A DNA stretch of 64,000 nt from Liolophura sinensis. Taxonomy: Eukaryota; Mollusca; Polyplacophora; Chitonida; Chitonidae. The first letter of the stretch is position 1. Each line of letters opens with the position of its first letter. The DNA lies in the NCBI RefSeq assembly GCF_032854445.1, contig NC_088301.1:12088281-12152280 (forward strand), written 5' to 3'. The notes below the pieces were generated by a model. It worked only from the letters and a program-made list of their open reading frames with translations. It was not told where the DNA came from and made no database searches. Position numbers and translations under genes: made by a program. Of this stretch, positions 23,701 to 37,471 are shown piece by piece.

Positions 23701-26700
23701 GCACGAACTTAATGGATAACCATCAGAGATGTAACATGAGGTGGTTTTGCCCTCGACTGCATGAAACATGAGGTGTATGTATTTCAGTGCAGACTTTAAT
23801 GCAAATTGGAGGACACTTGATCCTTCCTTTAATGCATCATGTCACACTGTATTCATCGTAACTTTCTGACAGCCACTTGTACATGGGCATCAGAATTATA
23901 CAGGTAGATGTTATATATGAATGTTATAATAATCAAACATATACATGTAGTTGTCGTCAAGATAATAGGAGTTTGGTAGTTTTTCTTTCTTGCTGTATTC
24001 TTTTTAAACCAGATCTCTGTGTGGGGTCAGGCCACCCTGCCCTGGCTCTGTGTGCATGTAGGGCCGCTGTTTTCATGCATGTCAGCATCCGCTTCCATAC
24101 TGTCTCTTTTATAAAAATAGAGGAGGAAATGTTATAAATTGAATCTGCCTTGGGGAGTTCAATTAGCAATCAGAGCAGGGATGACTATGAGCTCATCATT
24201 TTGTTAAAATTTGATTTGGCGATTCTTTTTTTTCGTTCTTTTTATTTTTTGGGGAAAGAAAAAAAAATGTTCCGGGAATGGGTCATTACTGTTGATCTGT
24301 GCCTGATTTTTGAAGATATTATGTGGATGGGTTGACTGTGAGTCATTTTTCGCTCATGACTCCATGCATGTCACCCCTGGCAGTAAAGATGGCTTTTTTT
24401 ATCATCAGTTTTACACATGCTTTGGTAAAATCTTAAAAAAATAAAAGAAAAAAAAAATTAAAAATTATAAAAACAGGGTTAAAAATTTCATTGTGAGTTA
24501 CCTCGTTAAATCGAGATTTGACTCAATGCCACAGTGCAGTCTCTTTTTCCCTCTTTGGCTTTTAAATGACAAATTACATAATGCCCAAATTGGAGAGATT
24601 TTTTTTCTAAACCGGCAGATTCATCAAGCTTCTGTGAATTGAAGATTTGTGGATAGCCTTGAAAACACATTATGGTTTTGCTGGAGAGATGTGAATTATT
24701 GGATTCTTGATGTGGCGTGATAACAGATAGGGACGCCCTTCCTTGACCTCTCTACTCAATTTCCTTGTTTACTCTACCTAAAAAGAAAAGCGTGCTAAAA
24801 AGCTTAGAGTTTTTCAGTCAGTGAAAAAAATGTATTGATAATCCTGCAGTGTGACTTTAACGAGATCTGACTCTAAAACCTGAGTATTAATTATTTGTGT
24901 ATCCTGTTAGTTCTATTTTGTTAGATATATATTTTTAAAATGTCCTTTAAAATTTTATTTTTAGAGTTCTAAGTCTGAATGTCAGTGAGTGTCACATAAA
25001 CTGCTTACGGGTTCTTACGAAATGCATAAAATATTATGAGATTTATAAGCCATAATTTAATAATCTAAATTATTAGTGTGTGACATCTGAGATCATATTT
25101 CTACACTGCGTGGTGCAAACTAGCTTTCAGTTTGAATGAAATTATGTCATTCGTCAAAATTAAAATAATTTCAATCAGATGACATATTGGCCTTAATTAA
25201 CCCCTGGGGTAGGGATTGGTTTTGGAATCTTGAAAGGGATGGGTGAAATGGACATGGAATAATTTGTAAATTCATTCTAGATGACAGTTAGGCACAGCCA
25301 ACCACACAGTATGAAATGGTCATTTCATCCTTCATTAGCAAACCAATAAATAATGTTTACAGAGTTTAATGCATGTATTAATTAGAAGATGTAGGTTTTG
25401 ATTTGAGTTGGCATAAATTTAGTGATACACTCATATATGCATGTGTACTGAAAAACCTGTAGGTTTTCATACCTGATTTGTTTTGAATTATCAGAATTTT
25501 AAAAACTGTATAGTGCATATATGGTTGTTGTCCTGAGAGTTTCCATTAAGATGCCCTCGATATCATGTTGCTAGGACTCAGTTGTATATTTGTAACACTT
25601 TTTGGTAGTCATTTTGGCTTTTTTGAGTAGAGTGTAAAAGCTATATGCTTTGTCCTCAACAGAACAGAGGTCAGGTGTTCAGTGAGGCTACAAAGTTCTT
25701 AGGGAACTGGGAAGGTTTTGATTTGCTTTGTTCTTTTAGGTTAACAGCTGTATAAATTAGCTCCTTCTGTTGTATTACAGTGTGGTGGCTATCATCCGTG
25801 TTTGGGCTTGGATAATGCCAAATGTTCAAATTCACTCATTGGCGTGGAATTTTCAAATTATGACACATTTGTTTTAAGGTCAAGCCTGTAAGTTGTCTAC
25901 ATGTGTTTGGAATTAGCGACTCCATTAGTAAGGCTGCTGTAGGTAATTGTTTCACTCATCTGCATACATGACAATATATAAATGAGATTGAGGCGTACAG
26001 AAATTGTGCATCATAAGGATGTATTGGTTATGCGGCTATAGATCTGCTATACTCATACCAGCATAACTTTTCAGGCTTAATCAGGCTGTTTTTTCATTTC
26101 TTCTCTTTTTTTTGGTTTATAAATGATGATGTCTTTTAATGTTATTAATTCGAGAAAAGTTAAGAAAACAGTATTTATTTATATTAAGCTACATGTGGCT
26201 TTAGATATCTATATAGATTATGCATTTCATTTTGTACACATGACTTTGCCAATAAGCTATATGTTACAAGATACAGGTCGTTCTTCTTTCCAGGTGTCAC
26301 ATTACATACATTGTATAGGCCTACTGGTACATGCAATATGGTATCTTACTCATGTAGATCTATTGCATATTACATATAAGCTTTGACAATACATATACCG
26401 TGTTAAATTTATGATCTGTAATGACTTCATATCTTAATCATTTTAAGATTGAAGTGGGGCAGTTGCTGTTCTGATATACAGTCATATAAATCTGGTACTA
26501 AAATTCCTACATATATAATTGTATACTCTACAAATGCTTGATATTTAATTATAGACAGAAAGCAGAAATTCTGAGTGGGTCATAAAAAAGTCAGTCAGCA
26601 TGTGGTTTAGGCTTATAATTGGTTGTGGGTGGGTGTCAAACAGTACAGCTAGCTAATAATAGCTCTGGTACACTGCTGTCATTTGACTCTGCAATGTATG

Positions 26701-29700
26701 CATGACCATTTTACTACTTGCACTGTGTAGCCTACGTGCCCTGTAAGTGGATGCAGTGGTTCCACAGGATGCTGGCTTGTGTGTAGAATATATTTTGTTT
26801 GTCCAGCAGAATGTAATTTAGTTTATACTTGTGAAGTTTTATTGTTTATGGTTTGATGCTGTTTATATACTGCGCAAGAATTTTTGATTTATAAGATGGC
26901 AGCAATTTGTCTTGGTGGAGGAGCACGAAGTAAAACCATTAACATTTGGCAAGTTATTGACAAACTTTCCTGTGTGTGACATCTCACACATGTAATAGTG
27001 GCTATAATTGTACATGTAAACACCACAGAACACGGTATATATAGTGTTTTGTATCACTTTCTAGTCTTTATTTATTTATTTATTTGATAGGTGTTTTATG
27101 CCGTACTCAAGAATATTTCACTTATACCATGGCGGCCTGCATTATGGTGGGTGGAAACTGGGCTGAGCCCGGAGGAAACGCACGACCATCTGCACATTAC
27201 TGGCAGACCTTCCCACGTACGGCCGAAGAAGAAGCCAGCTTTAGCTGCACTTGAACTCATAGCGACCACATTGGTGAGAGACTGCTGGGTCATCACGCTG
27301 CTAGCGTGCTAACCAACTGAGCCACGGAGGCCCCCATTCTAGTGTTTAAGCATCATGGCCTGTCATTTTGAACTTCCCAAGACAGTATACACATGCACTC
27401 ATGTATGTATTCAATGTATGTGACTACATGAATGTATAAGTTATTGGGTTATGTGTGCATGTACATTGCACACATAACCTAATTCTTCTAATTTTTGTGA
27501 CACCTGGTCTGCTATTTTTAGCCAATTTACATGTAATTGTAGCAGCAATATTTAGTTTCTGTTTTTTTTTTCCACATGGTTAGTCCGTCTGATGAACACC
27601 ATATTCATATCTTTATTTTTTCCCCAAAAAACAAAACTGAGAGAGAAATGAAACACTCTGCTTTCAACACCAGTCATACCTGTCCGAAAAATGAGAAGCA
27701 TTAGGGTAGATGTCAGGTGTTGCCTGAAATATACATACTGCAAGAAAATACACACTTTTGATGTTAGTGAATTAAGTGCTAATGTTCTTCAGTTTAAACC
27801 TAATTTAGGTTTTACCAGAAGATGTTTACACTAGTGCATCATAAAACACACAATATGGTGGTTTTATGGGAATACCTTGAACTGGTTCAGGCTAAATTTG
27901 GCTTTTTTTACTAGGTTTTCGCAATTTCATGATTAGTTTTTGTGCCTTAGTTGTTAGTTTTATTGGGTATTTTTGGGTGACCCGAGAACAAACCGTTTGA
28001 TCTATGGACAATGGCATGTCTGCTTGTAAAAGATCTGTACTTGTTTCGTGTGTGATGTCAACTTCATTCAGGTTCTTGCTTTGTAAATTCCTCAGCTACA
28101 ACTTCAGCTCGTCTCACAGGTCTCTGTAAAGTGGTTTGCAGTTAAGATGGGTAACATCGCAACTTGTCTTTAAGAGCCAATGCAGCTGCGTATGTTTACA
28201 GCCCTGGACTTGGGTATGTGTAATTAAGGTAGACTTACGGACTCATTTATCGACCTTGATGTAGTCTATGTACATGTACAAAGAAAGAATCACTTAACAA
28301 TGGATGTGTATAAAAATAAACCTTAATTAGTTCTGTTTATGTAGGCTTTTAATTATCTGCAATAAAACCTCTTTTTATATGTATTGTCCATGTTGTACAC
28401 AGCTCTTAAGAATCCTTTGATGTGACTGTCATGTATGCCTGTGGGTGGAAGGAACCATAGAACTACACTCAAGACCTCCCGACATAAAGCTGCATTCAAT
28501 AAAACCAGCAGGACCTGGATTTGAATAGGCAACCGTAATGATCAAGCATTAAGCTTCTTCCATGGATGCCCTTTTCGCCGCTATTTTGTAACTTGGTAAA
28601 TTATGGTGTTTTTCTTTTCTGCCCTGATAAATTCTTGAATCGAACCTTAAAACTTCATGGATCCAAATCAGATTGTTGCATGTTACACACTGGAAACCCT
28701 TTTAAAAATAAACATTGCATTTTCAATATCATGTTTTGAAGTAAATCATGCTAGAAACAGATGATGTCTGTATATGCATGAGCGTGGTCATAATTTTGTC
28801 TCTTGGCGTCTGCATGACATCAGTGGTTTGGAATGAATTAAAATTTTGAGTATTCTGTAAAATTACCATAGTTTTAAATTTAAGTTTTGTTTATATACAT
28901 GTACTTGTAGAAATGTAGTTCATGTGAATTAGATATACATGTACTTGTAGAAATGTAGTTCATGTGAATTAGATATACATGTACTTGTAGAAATGTAGTT
29001 CATGTGAATTAGATATACATGTACTTGTAGAAATGTAGTTCATGTGAATTAGATATACATGTACTTGTAGAAATGTAGTTCATGTGAATTAGATATACAT
29101 GTACTTGTAGAAATGTAGTTCATGTGAATTAGATATACATGTACTTTCATGCAGGTTAAAGAAGAAATCCTCAACTCTTTCCAGAGTGCTTTTGTAAGCA
29201 AGGGGTGTGAAAACACTGTCCTAACAATAGCTTTTGTAGACAAAGCATCTTGTCAAATTGCAGGAGCTTTCACTTCTCATTGAGGTGAAATTCAAAACAC
29301 TTACTGTTCTCACCATGCATGCAGTTCAAAGACCTGCCCTCCCATCCAGGGCCAGATTGACAAGACTCCCACATGCACCTCTGCCACTTCACAGGATGGC
29401 GTGGTACATCTCAAAGTACCAGCAATGAGGCAGGGTTTTTTGTGCTATCTGTCAAACTCCCCACATGGGCACTAAGCAGCTGGTGAGGTGTTGTTTGAAA
29501 CTTGACTTGAAGTACAGCCTGACAGGTCCTTGAACAGTAGAGCTTTGCTGAGGGGGAGTGGGGGAGGGGTGAGATGAAATAAAGGTATACCACTACAGAA
29601 CTTTGGTGGGGTTGAATTTTTATGGGTGTGATGGATCAAAGGTAAGAGATGTGAGAAAACAGACCACCATGATGGGGGTCAATTCTGTCATCTCTACTGG

Positions 29701-32700
29701 TTTATTCATGGTTGAATCTGGTGTTAAATGACCTGAACTCTTACACCAAAGCAGGTAACAGAAAAGTGCCAGGTTGATTTCCACAGAGTGCATGGTACAA
29801 GAAAACGTACACACTTGTGCCATGAATTCAAACTCAAGTGATACAAATAACTGGTTGAAATGCTCTTGGCATGTCAGCAGTGCTTCCAGTCAAAAACCCA
29901 AAGCAAAACTGTATTTCTTTGGTGCTGCCAAAAATTTACTAACTTCATCTTTCTTGGAACCATGTGTTTCTGTCCCCATCCCTTAAATACAAGCAGTAAG
30001 GAAACATCCAAAGAATGCCTGGGGATAGGTTTAGATCTGCTGAATAGATAATCCTTTCTGAGGGTTCTTTTCACTCTGCTGCACATTGACAGGTTTAGGT
30101 GACCAGTAAGCTTTTTTCCATTATGACCTGCTGGGTTTGATGGACAGTTTTGTAAATTGCTCTCTAACATGTGCAGCTGTAGTGGTCAGATCAGTCTGGC
30201 TGTACATTTATATAAGCGGAACAGGAAATCTGCTAAAAATTTCAATCTTATAAACTTGTATCAGAAATACTGCTCGATACTGGCATAAAATTGCTACAGA
30301 AGCTGGCTAAAAGGAGCTGTAGTACTGCCCATATGTCAAAATTGTGTCCACATGAGTTGAAATGCTACAAGGTTTAGACACAATGACTTTTGATACAGAT
30401 GAAAGTGTGTAACACTTTACTTTCCAATTTGAAATGGACAGGGCCAATTGGGTGAGTTAAAAGGTGCATTAAAATTGAAGTCTGACATATTAATTAAACT
30501 GTGATACATGCCTCTTCCCAATGCACATATCTTGGTCAAGTCTAACCTTAAACTCATGAACTTGTGTTTTTATTTGTACACTTCATGATGTGTAAGTGTA
30601 CATCACTTAAACTTTTCCTGCCAGACTATTATTTAAGTGTTTTCATGAATACTAAAGGTGGTCAACAGCTATAGGGGAAAGCCAGGAGCATACTACCTAG
30701 GAAAGCACAAGACTTTTAAATTTTTAGAGGCTTTACTGCTTGTGGTAGAGCTTTCAGGAGTGATTTGGCCACTAGGTGATATGGCCAGCCCTGAGTGTGT
30801 GTGGCATCAAACTGATGCCCTTTCCAGGTCCATTACTGTGTCAGATTGTTGACATATGTTTTGACCTTCCTCATGTAATGGTGGAAAACAGCCACTGTCT
30901 GTTTTCTGTAAGATGGGGAAACTTTACCCATACCATAAACATTCAAATAAATTAAAATATTTTCCAATTTTGTACACACTATATTGAATCTATTAAATAG
31001 ATCTGTTGTTTTCCAGGACATCAGCATCAATTTAAGTGAAAATCAAAAGGTTTATGCTTTATTGTGGAATATGTGTATATTTAAAATTTAATATAAAATT
31101 ACTTAAATACTAACTTCATCACTGTTTTAATATATTTAATTTACTGATATGACTTTGTTTTGAAAAATTCAACATATATGTATGTATACTATACTACTGT
31201 TTTAATTTTATACACTTGTGGCAGTTTTTTTAAACAATAGGTTTTTTTTTTTTTCATTTTGATTTATATAGATGTATTAATTCTTACTAATCCTCAAATC
31301 AAAAATTTCTCAAGAACAGCCATATTAAAATTAAGTTCCGTGGTTTCATTTCTTTACATTTATTTCTTGTGTCTTTGTTTAGTTTTTAAAATCACTCAAG
31401 AATATTTCTCTAACAGGAATGGAGTGAGTGGAGCACTTAAGTCATGCCCTAAAGTGCTGGTGAGCCTATATTTTGCTTCTGCAAGTGCCAGGTACATTAG
31501 CCTCTTTAAAGACACACACATGTATGTTTATAGCAATGAAGACAAATCTTTGAAGTGTGTGATATGGTATTTTAATTAGGACAAACTGAATGAGAGGCTT
31601 TATATCCAACACTCTCCTCCCTCCCCCACCCCTCTTTCCTTCATTCTCTGACCCTCACTCTATATTTAACCCCCCTGACCAGATGCCCCAGGGAATAAGT
31701 GATTCCAAATGCCCTTCTAAGTTTTGTTCTCTATCAAGGTATTTTCCAGACTTCCTGCCTAGAGAATTGCTGGCATTTAAGCTTTAAGAAAATCACAGTG
31801 CTTCTTCACATACCTGTATATGGTGTATTTCTTAATATTGTAATAGACATAGCCTTTTAATGTACAGAAATATATTTATGTAGATTTCATTGGTAGGATA
31901 TTACTTGATAGTTTTAGCATAAAAGTTATAATGTTATGAAGATTGATACTTTGCACTTTTGTTTGGTAGAGTAGTTTTATTTTTCAATGGTTTATGTTGA
32001 CTGTTCTACAGCATATATATGCATTGTTATGCATTCATTTGTATTTGTATTTTTTTAAAATATGGTTTTTGTTGCTGCCTCAATTTGCACTCAGCATTGA
32101 GAGGTTAGAGCAGGGAAATGGGATTTGTTGGTCCGGTGTCAGAATAATGTAACTGGGTGGGGTGTCATGTCTGGTGTCTTTGGCATGATACCTCAGTGAC
32201 AGAAGTACATTCTGGCGTGATGGACTCACCTGATCTGCCACAAGAAGACACAGAAGATGTATGCACACCTAATGACTGGTCATTGTCATATGACTGAAAA
32301 ATTGTTCAGTTCAGTGAAACCCCCAGGCATCCATACACTGTACATACACACATTTTCATTTTAGTGTATATTTGCATTACCCTACATACGCATCTACAGA
32401 TATTGTGTATTTTCAGTGTTTTGGCGCCAAAAATGTAATAAGAAGACATTTGCCAATAAAAAAAGATGTGCAGAGCAGTTGTTTTGTAATACCGTTATTC
32501 AGGAGTTCAAAAGATTATACATCAATACTGCAGAAGAATAAAGGCTTGTCTTTCATCCATACATGAACAAAAAAGAACATTTCTGTTTCATCCACTTTGT
32601 ATTTTCCTCCTTTAAAATACCAGGGTCAGTACTGTACACCTAATAAAGTCTGTTCTGTTTTCTTCAACTCCTAACCACATTGTTGAACATAGACTGTCAG

Positions 32701-35700
32701 ACACCATCACAGGAAGTGCAGAGTCAGATGTGTACTCCCTGCACTCACATCTGTCCCACAGACTCTGCCAACAATAACCTCCATTATTAGGGGTTTAAAC
32801 AGTTCAAGTTACCAGCGAGTGACATCAGCAGTGTCACATGAGATATTTATATTTATGGAATAATTGCTGGCTCAGTAATGTGACTTCATTTATGTATGCA
32901 TATTCACATAGGAATGTGAACAAGATTATTCAGATATTTTAAATTCTGGGTAATTTTTTGAGTGACTGTTAATGTAAAATGACATCTTGTTTCTATGCAA
33001 TTGACAGACCAATAAATTATATTTGTGAAACATTGCAAAATATGTATTATATACTGAAAATATCCCACACACACGCACTCTCATATGTCATGAAACTTAT
33101 TTTTCATTGTTCTTGAAGGTTTTGCAATATTATATTTATAAAAAAATTCTTCTTTCCAAAGAATAAAGGGGCTTCTGTGAGAAGGGTGGTCCTTGTAAAC
33201 ATGTATGTATATTTTAGAAAAAATTATTCTTTAAACTTGATGTGGAATGTTTCTGTATATACGTGTATCTATTGAACCTCAGAGGGAAGTAAATTGCATA
33301 CAGTGTTGAACAAATGCACTATCCGCTGGACTAAATCATAGTACTGGTTATAGGGGACCCTTTAAGAAGTTACATACATGCCCAGCAGGATGAGGTGATG
33401 CAGATCTGAGCTTGTGCAGGAGGGAAGGCTTTAATTAGAGACATATACCATCTTAATTATACAGCTTGACCAAACAACCTTTGGCTTTGACCCATAGCCT
33501 TTTAAGCAAATTCTTCAGATAATTTGATGAACCAATTAATTCAGATTTGAAACAGTCTAAAACGCTGAAATCTGAGATGTCAGGTTGGCTCAGGCCTATT
33601 TGTGATGCTTCATCATTAAAGAGGACATCTGTGATTTTTTTATATGTAGATATAATTTAATTAATTTTATTCAATATTATCATTCTTGCATCATGACTGT
33701 GCATCTGAAAGTATGCATGAGAATAAATTTAAATCTTTAGGTGGTCCAGTGACATTAAAACCACAAAATAAATCAAATAAATGTATGTGTTGGTAATCAA
33801 GCCATGTATATAAATACACAGGGGTTGATATGTGTAGTGGATTATTAACGAACAGCATTTCTTATTGGACAATCTGCCGGATACTTGTGATTATTTTTGG
33901 GGGTGTAAACAGGTATAGATGTATTCATTTCAGGGACACTATTTTATTTTTATTCAGGGTCAGTATTTTAAATTTGAAACCTGATTTTGGTTGCCAGAAA
34001 CTTAAATTGTGTTTTTTCAACACACATCACTTGTTTCCTCCTTATTCATGTAGTCTTAGTTGCTAAAATCCCCAAAATAAATGTTTGTCAGTTTCAGACG
34101 TTGACATTAGTGGAAAACTACCTAAATGTTTCAGTGCAATTTATGCATATAATTATTATAAAAATGTCACTACAGATGATTCGTCTGCATCATTAAAGAG
34201 GCAGGCTTTATAAAACAGTGCAAATTATCTTTCTACGCCTCACATTTTTCTCAGAATGTTCCAAAATATTGGTTGCTGAGGCAGTTGAATAGGTTAAATA
34301 ATTATGGCACATAGAGATAGTAATTAAGTAGCTCAGTACAATGAGACGTGTTTCCTTGTCATTTATGGTGTCATTTGTCAATCAGAAATGTGACACTAAA
34401 GGTGCATGCCCTGTAAAGCTGTCATGGTTTGGAAAGTTTGTTTGCACACGTTCCCAGAAAATTGCTAATAATGATTTTATACCTGGTAATAATAGGACAG
34501 TTTGTTAGATAAAATTATTTCTCATCGGTAGGGAGGTTATTATTGGACAGGTTCATAAAGTACAAGTTTCATCAGTACACACACCCACGCACACACACAC
34601 ACTCACACACACACGCATATATATATACACCTCTGAATTTAACCTGATGCTTCTTTGCTTCCTCTTCTCAACCTTTTGAAAACACAGCTCAGTTGAAATT
34701 AGCTCTTAGCATGTATCTTAGAACAGGGTTCATTCTTTTTTTTTTCATTCATTCGTTCATTCATTCATCCGTGATGATGTATAAATTGAAAGTTATTAAG
34801 ACCTAATGCACTTAGATCATAGGTATGTGCAGATCGCAGTTGTTCTGATTGCTTTCCTGCTAAATGAGCAATCAAACCATTTTTTGTGTATCAGTAATTA
34901 ACATGAACAATATTGCATGACTGACTTTGTTTACTTCCACAAGACCATACATGTAGTTCTACACTGATAATACCCAGTGTATACATGGTCATGTAATGTA
35001 TACTGATATTTAAACCATAATGTAAATAATTTGAAAAAGTGACTGCCTGTAAATAAAGTACTTAATGAAGATTTCGGCTGTTTAGTAACTTTAATCTACA
35101 TTATGCACTTGTGGAAAACTGTCTGAACTTTGGAGTGTCTCCTATTAATTATTTTTAATTGAATTACACTGGATTGTCAGTCACCCACAGAAACATGTCC
35201 TCATGGAACATATATACACTCTTCTGTGAGGAAACTCAGAAATTACTAACATATGGAGAAAACATCTTTATCTCCAAACTACCGTATTTACCCTAAATAG
35301 TCCAATTTCGTAGTGAGTTAATGTGATAAAATAGTGTACTATTGATACTAAAACTTGCGTTTTTCAAGAAGGTTAAAATCCATCATGTACTTTCCAAAAC
35401 ACCTTTCTAAAATCAATAAAACTCTTAGAATCAGGGAAGATTTAGAGTGAGGCAGTTTAGTCCTGGGTGATATTTATGGTCATTTAGAGTGTGACATTAT
35501 GAAGATATTTATACGCTTCATAGTTAGCTTTAAGGTTTTGATTGACTGTGGAAAGTTTGAATGAAGGTTTTAACATGCAAAAAGGTATTTCTTGAGTTAC
35601 ATATCAATGTTCTAAAGATATAAGTAAAGAACCAGTACTCAGACTACAGATGTACTGTGTATTAAGACTGATACTCATGTAGGCACTCGGACATAGTGAA

Positions 35701-37427
35701 CAATGTGATGATATAAGTAAAGAACCAGTACTCAGACTACAAGTGTACAGTGTATTAAGACTGATACTCATGTAGGCACTGGGACATAGTGAACAATGTA
35801 TATGAAAATTATGGATAAGGAATATTAAATATCTAAAAATAAATGCAAAAAATTTTCCAGATTTTTCATGCTAAAGATCTGAAAACCACTGGTGTCTTGC
35901 TCATTGGGTTGTAATGAGAGAATGCCTTAGCTCTCACACTAGTTTCTAATGTAAGTGTTTCTTGTGTATGTGTGGTTAATGGTATATACATGTACCAGCC
36001 TTTGAAGCTGTATTTTTATCCGCTTTGAACTTTTTTCTTAAAAAAAAAAGCTGTATTGCCCTAGCCAGTACACACATAGGAACTTTCCAGGTGTTTATGT
36101 TGTACATGCATATAGAGCAAGATATGTGTACATTGATTTATGTGCCTCTTATTACATTCTATCAGCTTGAAGGAGGCTATATTTTTCTACTGATTGTTCG
36201 TTACAGATTCTGTATACCCCAATTCCTCAACCTTTTCACATGTGAAAGAGTAACTTTCATTTGATTTTAGAGACAAAACTGCTTTTGTTGGGTTGGCTAA
36301 TTTCAGGGCTTCACAAAAAATATATTGTTATGAGTCTATACAAAATAATGTCTACAGAATATGCTTAAATAAATATCTTGCAAAAATGCGAAAAGGTTGA
36401 AGAATTACAATGAATAAAATTTACCCTCTGATCAACTTGCCCTGCATAAGTGGAATACTTGACTAAAATGTATTTGAAAGAACATACCATAGCAGGGGAT
36501 GAAGTCACCACTAAATAGTTTGAAATAACTTGTCTTTAATCTCTCCAAATCTGCCTTAGTAGTTATTGGAGATTTGTGCTGTGGTCAGGACTGCATGACT
36601 AGCCAGCTGCCCAGGAAGCTTTAACCATTAAGGATCAGTTAGACTGTCCAGTCATTGACCAATGGTACCATATGGATGTCAGGATAATAACTCTAGGGCA
36701 TGTTGATGACCTCCACTGACCCTATGATTAAAACCACATTTGGGTAGTCATTTGGAAAAATCCACAACTAAATATAAACCATGGAAGTATATTGTTCACC
36801 CCTATAGTCTCAATTTGGACTGCTCTGACCATGCATATGATGTGTCCTTTATGACAGCATATGTATGTAATTAAACAGAAGGGAGAAAAAGATACATTGA
36901 AGCCATAGCATTTCTTACAGACAAATATATGGTCATGAAGTAAAGGAAAGATAAAAAAAATAAAGTAAAATAAATAAATAAAGTAAACTGAATTTGTTTG
37001 TTATACTGTATGTACATTTGTATGCGCATGCGCTATAAGGCTATTGAATAAGACTATAACCATGTTAAATTGGATGTAAGTTTATATAACCAGATTTTAG
37101 TGTAATGACAAGATGAAGTTAGAAATCTTTTGAACATTTGAACTTAAACTTTTTTTTGGTTTTTTCTTCTTTCAGTTGCAACCCCTGTAGCTGTGTTTTT
37201 CTTTGTCATCAGTCCACATCGTATTGGGTTTTTCTGTGATGATAACAGTATCCGGTATCCATATCATCCGGACACCATCTCCACAACCATGCTTGTCTTA
37301 CTGGGTCTGCTTATTCCACTACTGGTGGTGAGTACTGTATATTGTAGTGTGCTCCATACAGCTTTCTCCCCACAAAATTAAGTCATTACGCATAGGTGAG
37401 CAAATAATGCCTCTAACACAGCACAAT

Positions 37428-37471
<44 letters not shown>

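Larger units (their letters stand above)
10141..37175 (+). other. PLPP intron 1 (about 27 kb)
   Basis: GTAAGT donor, TTTCAG acceptor, phase 1. Apart from the repeats listed separately, the intron is AT-rich unique-looking sequence in which I see no exon. The longest open frame inside it (16137-16859, minus) is a translated minisatellite. Regulatory elements may be present but cannot be named from the sequence alone. Confidence 0.85.

Noticed and set aside
27096-27312. Open frames on both strands (66 and 73 residues), with similar peptides at 38960-39240 and 61563-61812
   Set aside because: They recur because they are translations of family A SINE copies, not of a protein family.
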